This document shows, in pieces, positions 1 to 12,271 of a DNA stretch of 64,000 bases. The position numbers were made by a program, and so were the translations under genes. Where the stretch lies: positions 1,922,001 through 1,986,000 of the forward strand of contig BTPP01000007.1 of assembly GCA_037102815.1 (NCBI GenBank), written 5' to 3'. Each line of letters opens with the position of its first letter. The stretch's first letter is position 1. A model generated the notes under the pieces. The model was given only the letters and a program-made list of their open reading frames with translations. It made no database searches and had not been told where the DNA came from. The DNA is from Neurospora intermedia (taxonomy: Eukaryota; Ascomycota; Sordariomycetes; Sordariales; Sordariaceae).

Positions 1-728
1 TGTCGTTTGTTGACCTCATCCTGGAACCAAACAAGCTGCTTCCGCGCCTTCTCACTATCACGCGGACCCGTGGCTGTCTCTGCAGTCGAGAAGAATACCT
101 GGGCGGCCAGGTAGAGTTCAAAAATCTCACGCCAACGGTAGAGGTCAGATTTTGCTATATGAATGACTCCCTTGCGGGGCCGAGCCAGACGTGCAATCTC
201 ATCACCAAGCAGCTGTATGCCGTCATTCATAGATTGACGCTCTTGGGTTTGCAGCGAGTCTAGCTCAACCACATCTGTTTGTAGGATGTTGAAGAACTTT
301 GCGTCCGAGTCCAGAGGAATATCAACCCATCCAGCATCCTGGGCTTGCGCCAGACTCGGGGGTGACGAGGTGGGATTTTCCAGTAGTACAGACGACGACT
401 TGAGAGGTGCGCTGGCGGGCGTGCTGAGCTCTCCTCCCGTGAGGAGCTTCGGAACCGTATCGGATCGTAGACAAATGGTACTGGCCGAGGGGCGGACTAC
501 CAGTTTGGGGCGGAGGATGTGGGAATTCTCTACCCTTAGCCTGTACTCTGCGTTGTGATCGGCCAAGAGCCTGTGAAGAGTATCGGGGTCATAGCCGTTG
601 CGAGTAAGTTCTTCTCGCACCTTGCCCAGGAGCTTCTTGAGCTGACCGTACGGAATGGCTTTGTCTACCCAATGCTGAGGGTAGCTCTCCCCTTGCAGGG
701 CCTCCTTGAACGAGTGACCGAATTTCAT
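1..728 (-). CDS. SPX-domain protein, N-terminal part (RING-14-like), cut by the window edge
   Basis: The first 242 codons are open without an intron from an ATG at 728-726 to the left edge. The protein starts MKFGHSFKEAL and continues with YGQLKKLLGKV, the amphipathic start and lysine helix typical of SPX domains, which bind inositol polyphosphates. Later blocks FFNILQTDVVELDSLQ (about 129-144) and LYRWREIFELYLAAQVF (about 186-202) also fit SPX helices. A Ser/Pro-rich insert lies at about 80-120. Fungal proteins with this start and an SPX of this layout often end in a RING finger (the RING-14 type of SPX-RING ubiquitin ligase), but that half would lie outside the window, so the ligase role is inference. 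It diverges from JJJ1 across a 1.15 kb spacer. The SPX assignment is firm; the exact orthologue is not. Confidence 0.85.
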   Translation of the reverse strand, partial: MKFGHSFKEALQGESYPQHWVDKAIPYGQLKKLLGKVREELTRNGYDPDTLHRLLADHNAEYRLRVENSHILRPKLVVRPSASTICLRSDTVPKLLTGGELSTPASAPLKSSSVLLENPTSSPPSLAQAQDAGWVDIPLDSDAKFFNILQTDVVELDSLQTQERQSMNDGIQLLGDEIARLARPRKGVIHIAKSDLYRWREIFELYLAAQVFFSTAETATGPRDSEKARKQLVWFQDEVNKR

Positions 729-1882
729 TGTAGCGACATGGCCATGCAAAAGTCCTGGTATTCGTTCGGAGGCGTGGTCATGGCGAGTGACTGTAGGATT
801 GGGGAAGAACGAGGGGCAAATTTGCGAGTCGCGCGGTGCGACAGCGATGACTACTAGGTTTAGGTCTAGGTCGGGTCGTGAATCGGCAATAGCTGAAGAG
901 AGGAATCTCGGAATCTCGTTGGAATCGAGTCGGGACGTTGACACGCGCGGACGGTTTGGTGTCGTTGAAATCACTCAACTAAATGCGCACCAGTGATGTT
1001 AGACATGAGTGTGTGTTCGTTTGCTCTCTTGAAGGCAATGGCAATGAATGGCCTGTTTGTTGGTCGCACATGGCCACCCATCCTCAGCCAATTTGGCACT
1101 TGGTATAAAGGTAGAGGAAGAGCTGCACTGCACTGGACTTACGTACTCGAATGGACGGTCGCTTCTTGGTACAGGTACACCTCCAAGCAACGAAGTGACC
1201 GGCGATGGCGACGACGATTGAGGCGCGCAGGTACTATGTGATTATGTCCCTGGTGCTGCTGTGGGCGCGCCGAGGCCAGTCGATATATTCAAATCTGCGA
1301 AAGCACACCGTCTTCTCTTACCATGCCATCTACCTCTTGTTCCGTCGACACGATTTCTACTATCTATGTTCCTCCGCCTCCCCCGAACCCTCTACACGAC
1401 GAAGGTGGTGGCCATGTGATGGTTCATGTAAGTGGAGAAGGCGAGGGCTGCTTACAATTGGAAGGGCCGATTCTGTCAAGTATTCTAAGCAACTCGAGTG
1501 GAAGGTCTGGACCAGTAGTACATACTAGTACCTCTAGGTAATTAGGTAGCTACCTACCGCCTAGTCCCGCGTTAACAGACAGAAACTAGGGGTGGACTGT
1601 ACACTACCTATATACCTGCTCGTCAGGGCTCGAAGCGCCAACCTTGAGGTTCCCAATGGCGAGTATCCTGCAGTCCGCCCCACCTCGACTTTACTATGTA
1701 CTGCACCCACCGCCCGACCCGCCTCAGCATCATTTTTTTCTTAGCAGCGCCGCCATCACAAAAGCACAGATGTAGCAATGCTTCTTCTGCCGATTCTTTC
1801 TCTCTCTATCATCCTCATAGAACGCCATCTGCTCACTACCGTACCCACGTAACTCATTGCGCCAGCAAGCTAAGATTCCCAT
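729..1882. promoter_or_regulatory. Divergent intergenic spacer between the SPX gene and JJJ1
   Basis: No gene is supported here. The short open frames have no recognisable domain. The spacer should hold both promoters. It contains a 14 bp perfect palindrome TAGGTAGCTACCTA at 1543-1556, one of several TACCTA/TAGGTA motifs in intergenic DNA of this window, and pyrimidine-rich stretches at about 1,720-1,820 ahead of the JJJ1 start. Confidence 0.5.
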
Positions 1883-3691
1883 ATGGGTGCCGAGCAATCA
1901 GCCCCGCGGTCCGGCGGACAGGCCTCTGCTGCCGTTCTAGAGCGCAAGACATGCTATTATGAGGTTCTGGGGGTAGATCGCCAGGCTGCCGATACCGAGT
2001 TAGCTCATTTCCATCTCGGACGTTGCAAGTTCGCATACGGTACTGACGAGTTCAGGTAGGATTCGAAAGGCATACAAAAAGAAGGCCCTCGAGCTGCATC
2101 CTGACCGTAACTTCAATGATGAAGAAAATGCGACCAGGAAGTTCGCCGAAGTACAGACGGCGTACGAGATCCTGTCGGATCCTCAGGAGCGCGCCTGGTA
2201 CGATTCCCATCGTGAGGCCATCCTCACAGGCCAGACAGATGTCTCTGGCGCTGAGCCATCTGGCCATGACGGAACTAGCTACACCTCCGCAACAGCCATC
2301 TTTACGCTGATGGGCCGCTTCAACTCGAGTGTGCACATGGACGACAGCCCTAATGGTTTTTTTGGTATTCTTAACTCGTTTTTTGACCAACTCGCGGCCG
2401 AAGAAACCGCAGCGGCAGATTGGGAAGGCATCCTGCCCGTAGAATATCCAGCTTTTGGCCGGGCCGGCGACGACTACGATTCCGTCGCGAAGCCATTCTA
2501 CAAGATCTGGTCAGGCTTCTCTACCAAAAAGACGTTCAGCTGGAAGGACAAATATCGCCTTAGCGATGCCCCTGACCGTAGAGTCCGTCGACTCATGGAA
2601 AAGGAAAACCGCAAATTTCGTGAAGAGGGCATCCGCGAATTCAATGATGCCGTCTTGTCCCTCGTGTCGTTTGTCAGGAAACGTGACCCCCGTTATATTC
2701 CAAACACGCAATCCGAGTCTGAACGGCAACAGATTCTACGGAATTCCGCCGCTGCCCAGGCGGCGCGATCACGAGCCGCCAATCAGGAGAAGCTGGCCGA
2801 GTACGTGGTGCCTGACTGGGCTCAGGCGCGGGATGATGAAGAGCAGCCGCTTAGCGAGTTTTCTCTCACTTCTGAGGAGGAGTCCGAAGTTGAGGTCCTC
2901 GAATGCGTTGTCTGCAACAAGACATTCAAGAGTGAAAAGCAACTAGAGGCGCACGAGAAAAGCAAGAAACACGTCAAAGCCGTTCAGCAACTGCAAAGGC
3001 AGATGAAAAAGGAAAACGCCAATTTTCACCTGGGTGTAGAGAGTCCTGCTATTTCGACGCCCTCACCTCAGCCGCAAATTCCCCGAAAGACCAATTTTAA
3101 CGGTAGTGATGATACCGCAAAATCCCCCTTGGGCGTTTTAGGTGGCAGTTCACAAAGTCACGAGGACATCTACCAAGGCGCAGAAACGCGAGAGGAGCAG
3201 GGCCGAAGTGCAGCAGATGACTCGAATACGGAAGATGACGAGTATGCACCTCGATCAACAGTCGAAAATCGATTCATTGCTGGAACTGCCTTTAGAGAAC
3301 CACGGCCCGACAGTCTGGCCACTAATGAAGGCGTCGACTCTCTGGCTGACAAGATTCTCGGCCTGGAAGTTGGTGGGACGGAGTCTGGCGGTGCTGGTAG
3401 GAAGTTGGGTAAAGCGAAACTAAAACGCGAGAAGAAGGCTGCGCGGCAAGCCGCCGAAGCAGGTGAACAAGGCACTGTAAGTTGTAACTCACGTACACTT
3501 TGAAGAAATCGCGCGTATATTATATTGCGTATATCGCAATACACTCGACTAATAGGAAGTAATAGCACCTTTGCGCCTTCTGCAAAGAAACCTTCTCATC
3601 TCGGACCAAGTTATTCACGCACATCAAGGAACAAAATCATGCGGCCCCTGCACCTAAATCCACAAAGGGTGATAGAAAAGCGAGACGGTAG
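1883..3691 (+). CDS. JJJ1: DnaJ-family 60S ribosome maturation factor Jjj1 (DNAJC21 type)
   Basis: Three exons, 1883-1998, 2060-3476 and 3566-3691, join in frame to 552 residues. A J domain covers about 24-92, with YYEVLGV at its start and the HPD motif at 52-54. A charged middle follows, then a U1-type C2H2 zinc finger (about 321-343, CVVC...H...H) and a second one at the C terminus (LCAFC ... H). J domain plus two such fingers is the Jjj1/DNAJC21 layout. These proteins recruit cytosolic Hsp70 to late pre-60S particles and, with Rei1, release Arx1 in yeast. The length is close to yeast Jjj1. The last finger exists only if intron 2 is removed, which supports the model. Intron 1 has an unusual GTTAGC donor; its acceptor GTAG at 2059 keeps the J domain in frame. 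The gene converges with ATG4, with 185 bp between the stop codons. Confidence 0.95.
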
Positions 3692-3876
3692 ATAGTTCTG
3701 TGTACTACCGTCACACCAGACGATCATAACATGCGCCCAAGACTTTGTACGACATAGCGTCGGTACCGCCACCTACCGTGTGTGCCCCAACGTCTCTTTT
3801 CGTCGGCCTCGTACTTTTTTGAAGTTGAGTAGTAGAAGCGAGGCTCCGAATACATCATGCCCCGTTTCTTGAGTCA

Positions 3877-5637
3877 TTATGCTCCCAAAGCGGGTTCTCC
3901 ATCATCATCACTCTCTAGAGTTTCTACTTCATCAATGGCTTCGGCACGCCCCCCACCCTGCCCCCTGGCAGGGTCGTACGGGGAAACACTGATGATGGAC
4001 TTGCCCTGGACATGTTTCACGGAGCTTTTCCACGTGTCCCAATCGTCCTCATCCTTGATGAGAAACCCGATAAGCATACTAGGATCCATGTCGCCAATAT
4101 GAAGCTGTCGCAGCCGTCGAGTATGACACGTATCCAGTTCTTCTGCCGTATATCCTCTCGGATCTTCGCGATAAGGAAGTGCAGGCCGTGGGTGATGAGG
4201 GTCCAAGTAGAAGAGCCGTTGGCCCTGGACGCCGACAAAATAATGGGACGAAGAAGGACGACCGCTAATGTTCACGTTAGGATGAGTAAATGCATAGTGC
4301 CAGGTCACATATTTGGGTTCAGAGACTTACCCGGCTATACCTATTGACTGGGGTAACTGCAGAGTTGAGATGAGGGCCTCTTCGTATACTTGGTTGATTT
4401 TGTCAATGCCAAGCCTTGTGCATACGAGAATCAGTGTTGGCTGGAAGCCGCGCCCATCCGGATTCGCAACCGCCATAAAGCTGTCTTCGTAAACATCCGG
4501 TAGGTCACCGGTTGAGTATACCCGCAAGCCCGACTGCTTCTCGTCCGCCAATGCCCTGCACATTGTAAGCCATACTGTCACATTACTCACTCTCTTTGTC
4601 TTCACGAGTCAAGGAGGCTCCTTTTGTTTGCCCGGAGGACCATAACCTACTGTATGCATCGTGCAGTTGCCGATGGACCAAACCATTCACCCGGGTATTT
4701 GCCACACGCCGTGGCACCGTATTTGACAAAGTTGTGTAGGGAATATGGGGCGCGAGGGTCGTCTGCAAAAAGGGCAATTATGTCCTTTTCCGCATCTAAG
4801 TCTGTACCTCGCCTCCATTCTATACCAGTGCTATTAGTTGTCACGCTTGTTGTTTATTTTTGTTGTTGCGAGCAAGCATGTTGAAAAGAGCAACTTACCA
4901 CGGCCAAGGCGAGCAATAAGTATGGCGTTTGCTAGGAGGCTCTGGCCTGACCTTATCATGCACCCCCAGCCCGTATCGGACGAGAAGCCCGTCAAGTCTG
5001 AAAAGGTAGTCTTTATCCGCATCGCGAAGGACAGGGCAGAAGACGCTTGGGGGTCGCTCGATCTCGGAATGAGTGCAAAGTCAGTGCGGTACGTCATCCA
5101 TATACGAGACTCGAAGTCGTCGAGAAAGGCAGGCGGCCATCCACCATCTTGCCCAGGCTCTTCGTATGCTAAAGCCGAATCATAACCACTCGTTACAGAA
5201 TCTGAGACCGTGTCGAAGGATCCCAGCTGGGAACCTGTCGGTGCTGCAGACATTGAGGTGTGTGATGGACAAGTTGCCGTGGCAGTGGTCCGGACGCCAT
5301 TAAAGTCTTGATGCTGATGCGTGGCGGCAAGCTGTGACTTATCCAAGGGTGGTGTGTCTGCTGTAAGCTGAGATAGCGACGACGATGACAAGGGCGAGCC
5401 GTACTGCTTGATGTCAAGCGTGTACGAACAGCCGAGACACCACACGGGCTCATTAATAGTGCGATTGTTGACAGGCTCCCAGTCCCATATTCGGTAGAGG
5501 AAGCGGCGGCCTACGCGTCCAACTTCGGCAGCGCCGGCTCTGGCAGCCTCCATTGCGTTAACCAGCTTCGGAGATGTGTTGGACACTGTCTCTTGCCAGT
5601 CAGTGCTGCCGGTGCCGCTCGGTCGCGAGGAAGTCAT
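3877..5637 (-). CDS. ATG4: Cysteine protease Atg4 (autophagin, peptidase family C54)
   Basis: Four exons on the minus strand, 5637-4899, 4819-4651, 4555-4331 and 4264-3877, join to 506 residues, near the yeast length of 494. Atg4 trims the Atg8 C terminus to expose glycine and later removes Atg8 from phosphatidylethanolamine. The catalytic Cys226 lies in [12 protein letters not shown]. Asp399 and His401 lie in YLDPHHP, completing the triad. Family blocks such as [30 protein letters not shown] and [14 protein letters not shown] are in order. The three introns (79, 95 and 66 bp) all have GT-AG ends and were chosen because they restore these blocks. The frame is open upstream to 5700 but only from a TTG; the first in-frame ATG is 5637, used here. 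A second ATG about 28 codons further in, just before the conserved RRFLYRIWD segment, cannot be excluded. A Ser/Thr-rich insert lies at about 80-165. Confidence 0.95.
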
Positions 5638-6420
5638 GAATGCGTCCCCTGAGTGCCCAGAGGCGAGGTGGGCTTGACGGATAGAAGTGAATGCCGGCAA
5701 AATTCCAACTTAAGCCAGACACGCAACGCGTCCTGATGGACAGAATAGCTGAGGATCGCTAGACGACAAGATCAAACTAAAGATACGGGTGTCGGCTTCG
5801 GATATGTCGATGGTGGAGATGAGAAGGTGGCGGGGGTGATGACTGCTGTTAAGTTCTCGCGTGTGCGGATGGCATCCAAGTTTGGGGGCCGGGAGAGAAG
5901 ACGGAAGCCGCGTTGTGATGCTAAATGGAAGGTTTGTATGTTGTCTGTAAACTGCCCCAGCCTGCCAACGAAAGAGTGCACTGGCGCAAAGAGTTGGAGG
6001 ATTCAGGCATAAGCCGTAAGTAGAGGGAGGGCGGCAAGGTAGGTAGGTAGGTAGGTAGGTAGAAGTAGGTAGATACTGGGTAGGTAGATACAAGTGTAAA
6101 TCAACCTCCCTCCCATAACGATTTATGTAGGCAAACAGGTGGTCCCCATTGTTTGAGTGCTCAGCTGCGATGAGCGGCGCGGGGGGGGTGCGGGGTGAGA
6201 TGACTATGTCATCTGAGTCCTCCCGTTGATAGAACTATGGACCCGAAGCCTATAAGGTTCCTACCTATAGTCGCTTCATTCTCCCCTTTACCAAAAGCAG
6301 GTTCACCATTGTGTACTTGAGCTAGTCTCTATTACATTAACCCCTGTTAACTACCTTCAGCGGACCTGCTCTATAAATATATACTGCGGTTGAGAGTTAA
6401 AATTTTACTTCTTTATTAAA
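5638..6420. promoter_or_regulatory. ATG4 upstream region with a (GGTA)6 microsatellite
   Basis: No gene recognised. The stretch should carry the ATG4 promoter and 5' leader. It contains six perfect GGTA copies at 6038-6061, followed by broken copies to about 6,090, and a G-rich patch at about 6,177-6,196. Base composition becomes AT-rich from about 6,340 onward, at the edge of the MITE island. The open frames here are by-products of the repeat. Confidence 0.5.
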
Positions 6421-6984
6421 GAGGTGGTCTACTCGTACTGTCTAAAAGGTCTTGTCGGACTGTACCCTACCCACCTCCAACTAGCAAAAGTATTCTTTCG
6501 AAAATTTCGCTAAGATTCCTCGCAAAATCTAGGCATTACATTCTTTTGTAACCTGACATGCGACGGCCTAGACTTACAGTTATTTATAGGGTATTTTATA
6601 GCGCACTTTATAGGGTATTTAGTAGTACGGTCGTATATTGTACTTAATTAAGCGACTTAATTGAGTGATTAATCTATTGTATTTAATCTGTGTTGCTATA
6701 GTCGTATACGGGCTGTATTATTATATTAACTACCCGTATTACGGTTAGTTAGGGAAATATATTAAAAAGTAATGTATTAATCCGTACCGTTGATTAAATA
6801 ATTAGCGATACGCAATATAGTAGATTGACGAGGGTAATTGGGTGTAATACGTTGAAATCTAGGAGCTTGGCGGGCGAGGTACAAGCGGGACTGGTGGTGG
6901 GCGTGTAGGGTTAGGGTTAGACGTGGGAGAAAGGGTGGGGTACAGTCCGACAAGACGTTTCTAACAGTACGAGTAGACCACCTC
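6421..6984. mobile_element. MITE A, 564 bp, 8 bp TSD
   Basis: Terminal inverted repeats of about 54 bp begin GAGGTGGTCTACTCGTACTG at 6421 and its complement ends at 6984, with about seven mismatches after the first 21 bases. The element is flanked by perfect 8 bp direct repeats TTATTAAA (6413-6420 and 6985-6992). There is no coding capacity. Eight-base TSDs fit the hAT or Mutator superfamilies. The GAG-start resembles the ends of MULE-2, MULE-3 and MITE B further along, so Mutator is slightly favoured. The interior includes two TTAGGG units near 6,906-6,920. Confidence 0.85.
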
Positions 6985-6992
6985 TTATTAAA

Positions 6993-8358
6993 TATCTTAT
7001 ACAGACTACTATAGCTAAACTTTTATAGATATTATATATCTAACAACCTAATCTATAAATTTTAACTTATCTATCTTATTATAGTAAATCTTCTCTTACT
7101 CTCCTTTTACTATCTTTATATGAATAGAATTTCTCTTTAAATTACTAATAGTATGGCTATTAGTATATAATTTTACTTTAGCTATATAAGTTTATATATC
7201 GAGTTCCTTCTTATTACTCAAAAAAATCATTAAAGTATAACAATTCCAGCTTTCGTCAGCTAGAACTCTTTTTAAAAGTATTGGAAATTTTGAAACTAGC
7301 TAATTTTTAACTAATATTTAAATAGCTATAGCGAATTGCTATTAGCGCTTACTAGCATTTCAAGCCTAATAAACTGTAGCTAAAGAGGGAGAGAGAACTA
7401 TATACTAATATAGCTAGTATAGAATCAATAACTAAATATACAAAATATAATAGACATTAAAGGTACTAAAAATACTAAAGCTAGAAATATTACCTATATA
7501 GTACTCTAAGGGATGTACCTAATAGTACGTAGTACATCTAGTGCTAAGACAGCTGCTGACAGCTAATTGGCTCATACACTCAATTAGAAGGCACGCCTAG
7601 CTTATACTATTAGTAAGGTATTACCTCTAAGTACTAGCTCCATAATATAAAATATTAAAATGAGACAGCTTTCAATTTTCTAACAAAGAGTATAATATAG
7701 TAAATATATTATTGGATACCAATACCTGGCACAACAAACTAAATTAAATACCTAGTATAGAAAATTTAGAGCCCAGATAGACTAGCCCACGTAGGTACTA
7801 GTCTTTCAAAACAAGCGTTCTCAAAAGAGAAGATTAGAAAAGGGAAGGGGGGGGGGGGGGGGGGGGGGGGGGAGGAGTGGTGGTAGCGCCAAGCTTTAAG
7901 GTAGAAACTGGAGAGAGGTAGGCTGAGTGAATGAGATTAGTAGGTACCCCTAGAAACAAACGCCGTGCTGCCCACTTGACTGGTTATAGGGCGTTACATA
8001 CTGTAAGACCCCCTTGCGCGCATGACGACGTCCATCTGATTAGCCTAGAGGTACCTGCCTCGCTACCTACCTACGCTACGCCCAGTGGCCCAGGAGCACT
8101 GTTTCCGGACACGGAAAGCAGTTTTGGCTACGTCGACACGGCAAACGAGATTTTCCTCCACCGCGCCGGAAAATCATGACAGGTACCAGTATTGTTCCAG
8201 GCTACTGCTTGATATCCAATTTGCCACAGCCACAGGTTCTAGTATAGACCTCCCTTTATGCTGCTCCTTATCCGTCTCCGCCAGCCTCCATTTCCAAAGG
8301 TGTTCGAACGTCTTTGACCAGCATTGACCCAGACACAGCATCATCATCTACGCCCGCT
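6993..8358. other. AT-rich relic DNA and SQS1 upstream region
   Basis: From 6,993 to about 7,845 the sequence is strongly AT-rich and CpA/TpG-poor, like the RIP-mutated DNA on the right of the window, but no element could be named. It ends at a run of 25 G (7848-7872). From about 7,900 base composition returns to the gene-like level and the stretch should contain the SQS1 promoter. Open frames at 7,931-8,327 have no recognisable domain. Confidence 0.5.
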
Positions 8359-10568
8359 ATGGCGCCTAAGAAGGGTAAACGGCCACATGCGGGACCCAAA
8401 ACTGCCCGTATGCGAGCTACAACAGCACAGAAAACCATACGAAGCGTTTCAACCGCAGAAAGTTTGAACACCGGGATAGCCGCGAGTAACCATGGTAGAA
8501 TTCCCTTCTTCCACTTCCATGCAGTCGCCCATCTGACACCGACCTTAGGGTTCACCATGCGAGATGAGGCTAGAAACACGACATCCCATCAACTACTTTG
8601 GGGTACGAGTCTCAGGACAAAGCCTGTCCACTTTGTGAGTGCCGGCTACATCGAGCCGCTCAAGCAGCCTGAGTTGTTACCTCCTGCATCCCCAACCTTG
8701 GTTGGGGTGGATACCGCAGAGGAGATTCAGCTTCAGCTCAATGAGATTCAGGAAGCTACGGTTGAAGCCGTTGGAGAAAAATCAAAGCCGCTGGGCATCG
8801 ATGTACAACAGTCCGAGCCCAGCCGCAACGATAGCACTCACGACGAAACCGACCCGGTTGCGAAGACAGACGGGAACGCTGAAGCTACCGAGCAGCTCTT
8901 CTTTTTCGACGTAGCTCGGGACGAAACTGTGGTTGGCACAGATCAACCGCCCGTGCCGATTCCAAATCGCCAGCCGCTTGCTGATCATTCCGACTCGAGT
9001 GAGGAGATTATTCTCTTCAGAGGCAGAACCACGCATGTCCAACCCACAGTCCAGCCGGTATGCGAGCCAAGAAACCATGCTACCAACATGACTCGTCAAA
9101 CCATGGTTGGTAGTACCGGAACTGCTGCAGCCTCCACGAGTACGAAGGTGGTCATTGCAGCCAGGCCTACTTCTGCGCAAGGAGGCAGGCCCACGTCCGC
9201 ATTCAAACGAAAGAGCCCCAAGCGGGACTCGAAGCGAGATTCGAAGCGGGCACAGAAATACATGGAGGATGATGACGAGGATGAAATCCTGGCTGACTAT
9301 ATCGCCAATCTTGCGGACGACTCCGATGGAGATGACATACTCACTAGCCACCTCAGGACTTTCGCCAACCGCAGGGACCTAGGTGGAAATGAGAACTCTG
9401 TCAACTTCGGGGACGAATCGGATGACATGGATGCTATGTCTCAGACAGGCGGTAGCAACGCCAGCGACGATAGTGATGAAAACGAGCAACTGGATATCGA
9501 TGAAGAAGACATCGACGATGAGACACTTGCTCGTCTCTTCGCTAAACAAGAGGAACTGGGCATGGGAAGCAACGAACTGGTCTTGTTCTCAGAGGAGGCG
9601 GCTTTCAATGTCCAAAAGGCCAAGAATAAAAAGCGTGCAGGCCGAACCGAAGGGTTTCCCAGTGCCACTGCAGTGGCCGATGCATTTGACGGTCTCGAGT
9701 TGAGTGATGGATGGGTCAACCCCGGGTTTATACCACCAGGACGGAATCGGCGCAATAAACAACCTCCCAACTTCAATGTGTCAGACTCTGGGATTGAACT
9801 AGTTTTGAAGACTGCATGGCAGAAAGACCGAGAGAGGAAAAAGCAGCGCAAGCTCGAGCGGGAGGAATTGCGTGCCCAAGGCCTTTTGGGTAGACGTGCC
9901 AACCCAGACGACTTGCGCGTCAAGTATCTCACTGGGATGACACTTGACGACATCAAAACTGAGCTTGTGGCATTTCTCCTCACCACAGAAGAAAGGTATG
10001 CAGTTCGGAACGGTTCATCTATCATCTTCATTCCGTCCTCCCTCATAAGCCTTGCGTGCATTTCAACTAACATGACTCCTGCTTTTCCAGTCTCCAGTTT
10101 CCTCCAATGGATAAACAGGCTCGCAAGGTTCTTCACGAATTGGCCAACAAGTTCAAGATCAAATCTCAGTCAACGGGAAAGGGAGACCAGCGCCGTCCGA
10201 TTCTATACCGCACGAAAGCCACCTTGAGATACAAAGGACACCGAAGTGAAGAAGTGGTCACTTATGTTGACCAGGCAGCGGTACGAATTAACCGGAAGTA
10301 CTTCCACCGACTTGATGCGAAGGGCAAACCCTCGTATAAAACACCGTCTGGTGGCGGCGGTGGACGTTCCGGTCACCAAGCCGTCACAGTACGTGAAGGT
10401 GAAATTGTGGGAGCCTCAGCCCCGGAATTAGGCCAGGAGAATAAGGGCCGCGCCATGCTGGAAAAAATGGGATGGAGTAAGGGGATGGGTCTCGGTAGCT
10501 TGGATAACAAGGGAATCTTGGAACCTGTGAAGCAGGTTGTCAAGCGATCCAAGGCAGGTCTTGGATAA
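8359..10568 (+). CDS. SQS1: R3H and G-patch protein Sqs1
   Basis: Two exons, 8359-9995 and 10091-10568, with a 95 bp GTATGC...CAG intron, encode 704 residues. The start is the ATG of MAPKKGKRPHAGPK; the frame opens earlier only from a TTG. The N-terminal half is low complexity and very acidic (about 310-405). An R3H-type nucleic-acid-binding segment follows the conserved PPMDKQARKVLHELANKF at about 550-567. The last 43 residues (662-704) form a G-patch, with GRAMLEKMGWSKGMGLG. This is the layout of yeast Sqs1/Pfa1, a nucleolar activator of the DEAH helicase Prp43 in ribosome biogenesis and splicing. Splicing is needed to reach the R3H segment: ignoring the intron gives an unrelated C terminus. 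JJJ1, two genes upstream, also acts in ribosome assembly. Confidence 0.93.
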
Positions 10569-11588
10569 GATGCTAGGTACCAACTTGTGAGCAGGAATGA
10601 CTGGGCTGAACGACCTCGAGGCGTACCGCGGCAAAGATGTAAGTATCAATATTTGACGGGATCCAGATCCTCCACTGTGCATACATATCACCTGGCATGG
10701 TCTACGCTTGTACACAGGGAGGGCGAAAATGTGAAAAGAGTGAACCAAAAATGCCAAAGAACAGGAAATCAAAGGGGGGTTCTTTTCTGGTGCAAGCAGT
10801 GACTGGTTATAACTAGCTCTCCCATCACGACGTCGAGATGCATATGCCGGAAACAGACTGTCGACGTTAGGTCTCCACCTCCTGCATCACACCTCTCTCC
10901 TGCGTCGCCCGTTACATAACATGGAGCATAAACACTCGGTTCGGTGCTCCAACCGCACCCCCCTCTCTTTTTGCCTCAACGATCACCATAGGCAACAGTG
11001 GCTCGTCCACGAGAAACGACTATTCCTTCGCTAAATCGGCCCAGCTCCGAACCCTCTTTGTGAGGCCAATCCATGGGCTTGACTAGTTCTGACGAACGTG
11101 CTCACTAACCAGACCCAGTGACATCGGGCCAAACTCCATTTCAGAGTTTCAAAGCCGCGATGGTGCCCTTGGGGGTCATGGCAGGTTTCGCCGGTCAAAA
11201 CAGGGCCATGCATTTGAGGGCCCTTGCTAGGTGTTCATTTTTTTCTCCCCCGTGTCGTTGGAGCGAAGGCGCCATCACTGATCAAGCTCACCACGGTATG
11301 TTCTTTGATCATGTGCACGATTTCATTTCGTCCGAAACCCTGATGTCAAGGTATGTTATTGTACAATCGCAAGAACCCCATAAGCCGTGAGAAGACATTG
11401 CCCCCAAAGATAATAAAAAAAAAAAGCAGACCATCCGTAACGCATTGCAATTAGAAGAGACGCCAAGCGGATTGTGTTGGAACCTCTGGCCAAAAGTCTC
11501 CTCGTAAGTGACACCCAAATGCCAACAAATCCTAATGCCCTAGACAGAAAATGAGAGGAAAGACACGAAACACCCCGTCACAGAACAC
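10569..11588. other. Intergenic spacer between SQS1 and H2B (convergent)
   Basis: Normal base composition, no gene supported. It must hold both 3' ends. Two short plus-strand open frames (11,118-11,390 and around 10,587-10,802) have no recognisable domain and no conserved-looking splice extension. Confidence 0.5.

Positions 11589-12271
<683 letters not shown>

Noticed and set aside
286-857. Two plus-strand open frames over the left edge
   Set aside because: They are antisense to the SPX gene, whose minus-strand frame encodes a recognisable domain.
4834-5700. Extending ATG4 to a start at 5700
   Set aside because: That codon is TTG; the first in-frame ATG is at 5637.
6906-6920. Telomere-like TTAGGG words
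   Set aside because: Only about two units inside a MITE; too few to call an interstitial telomere.
9441-10136. 231-codon minus-strand frame
   Set aside because: Antisense shadow of the SQS1 coding exon.
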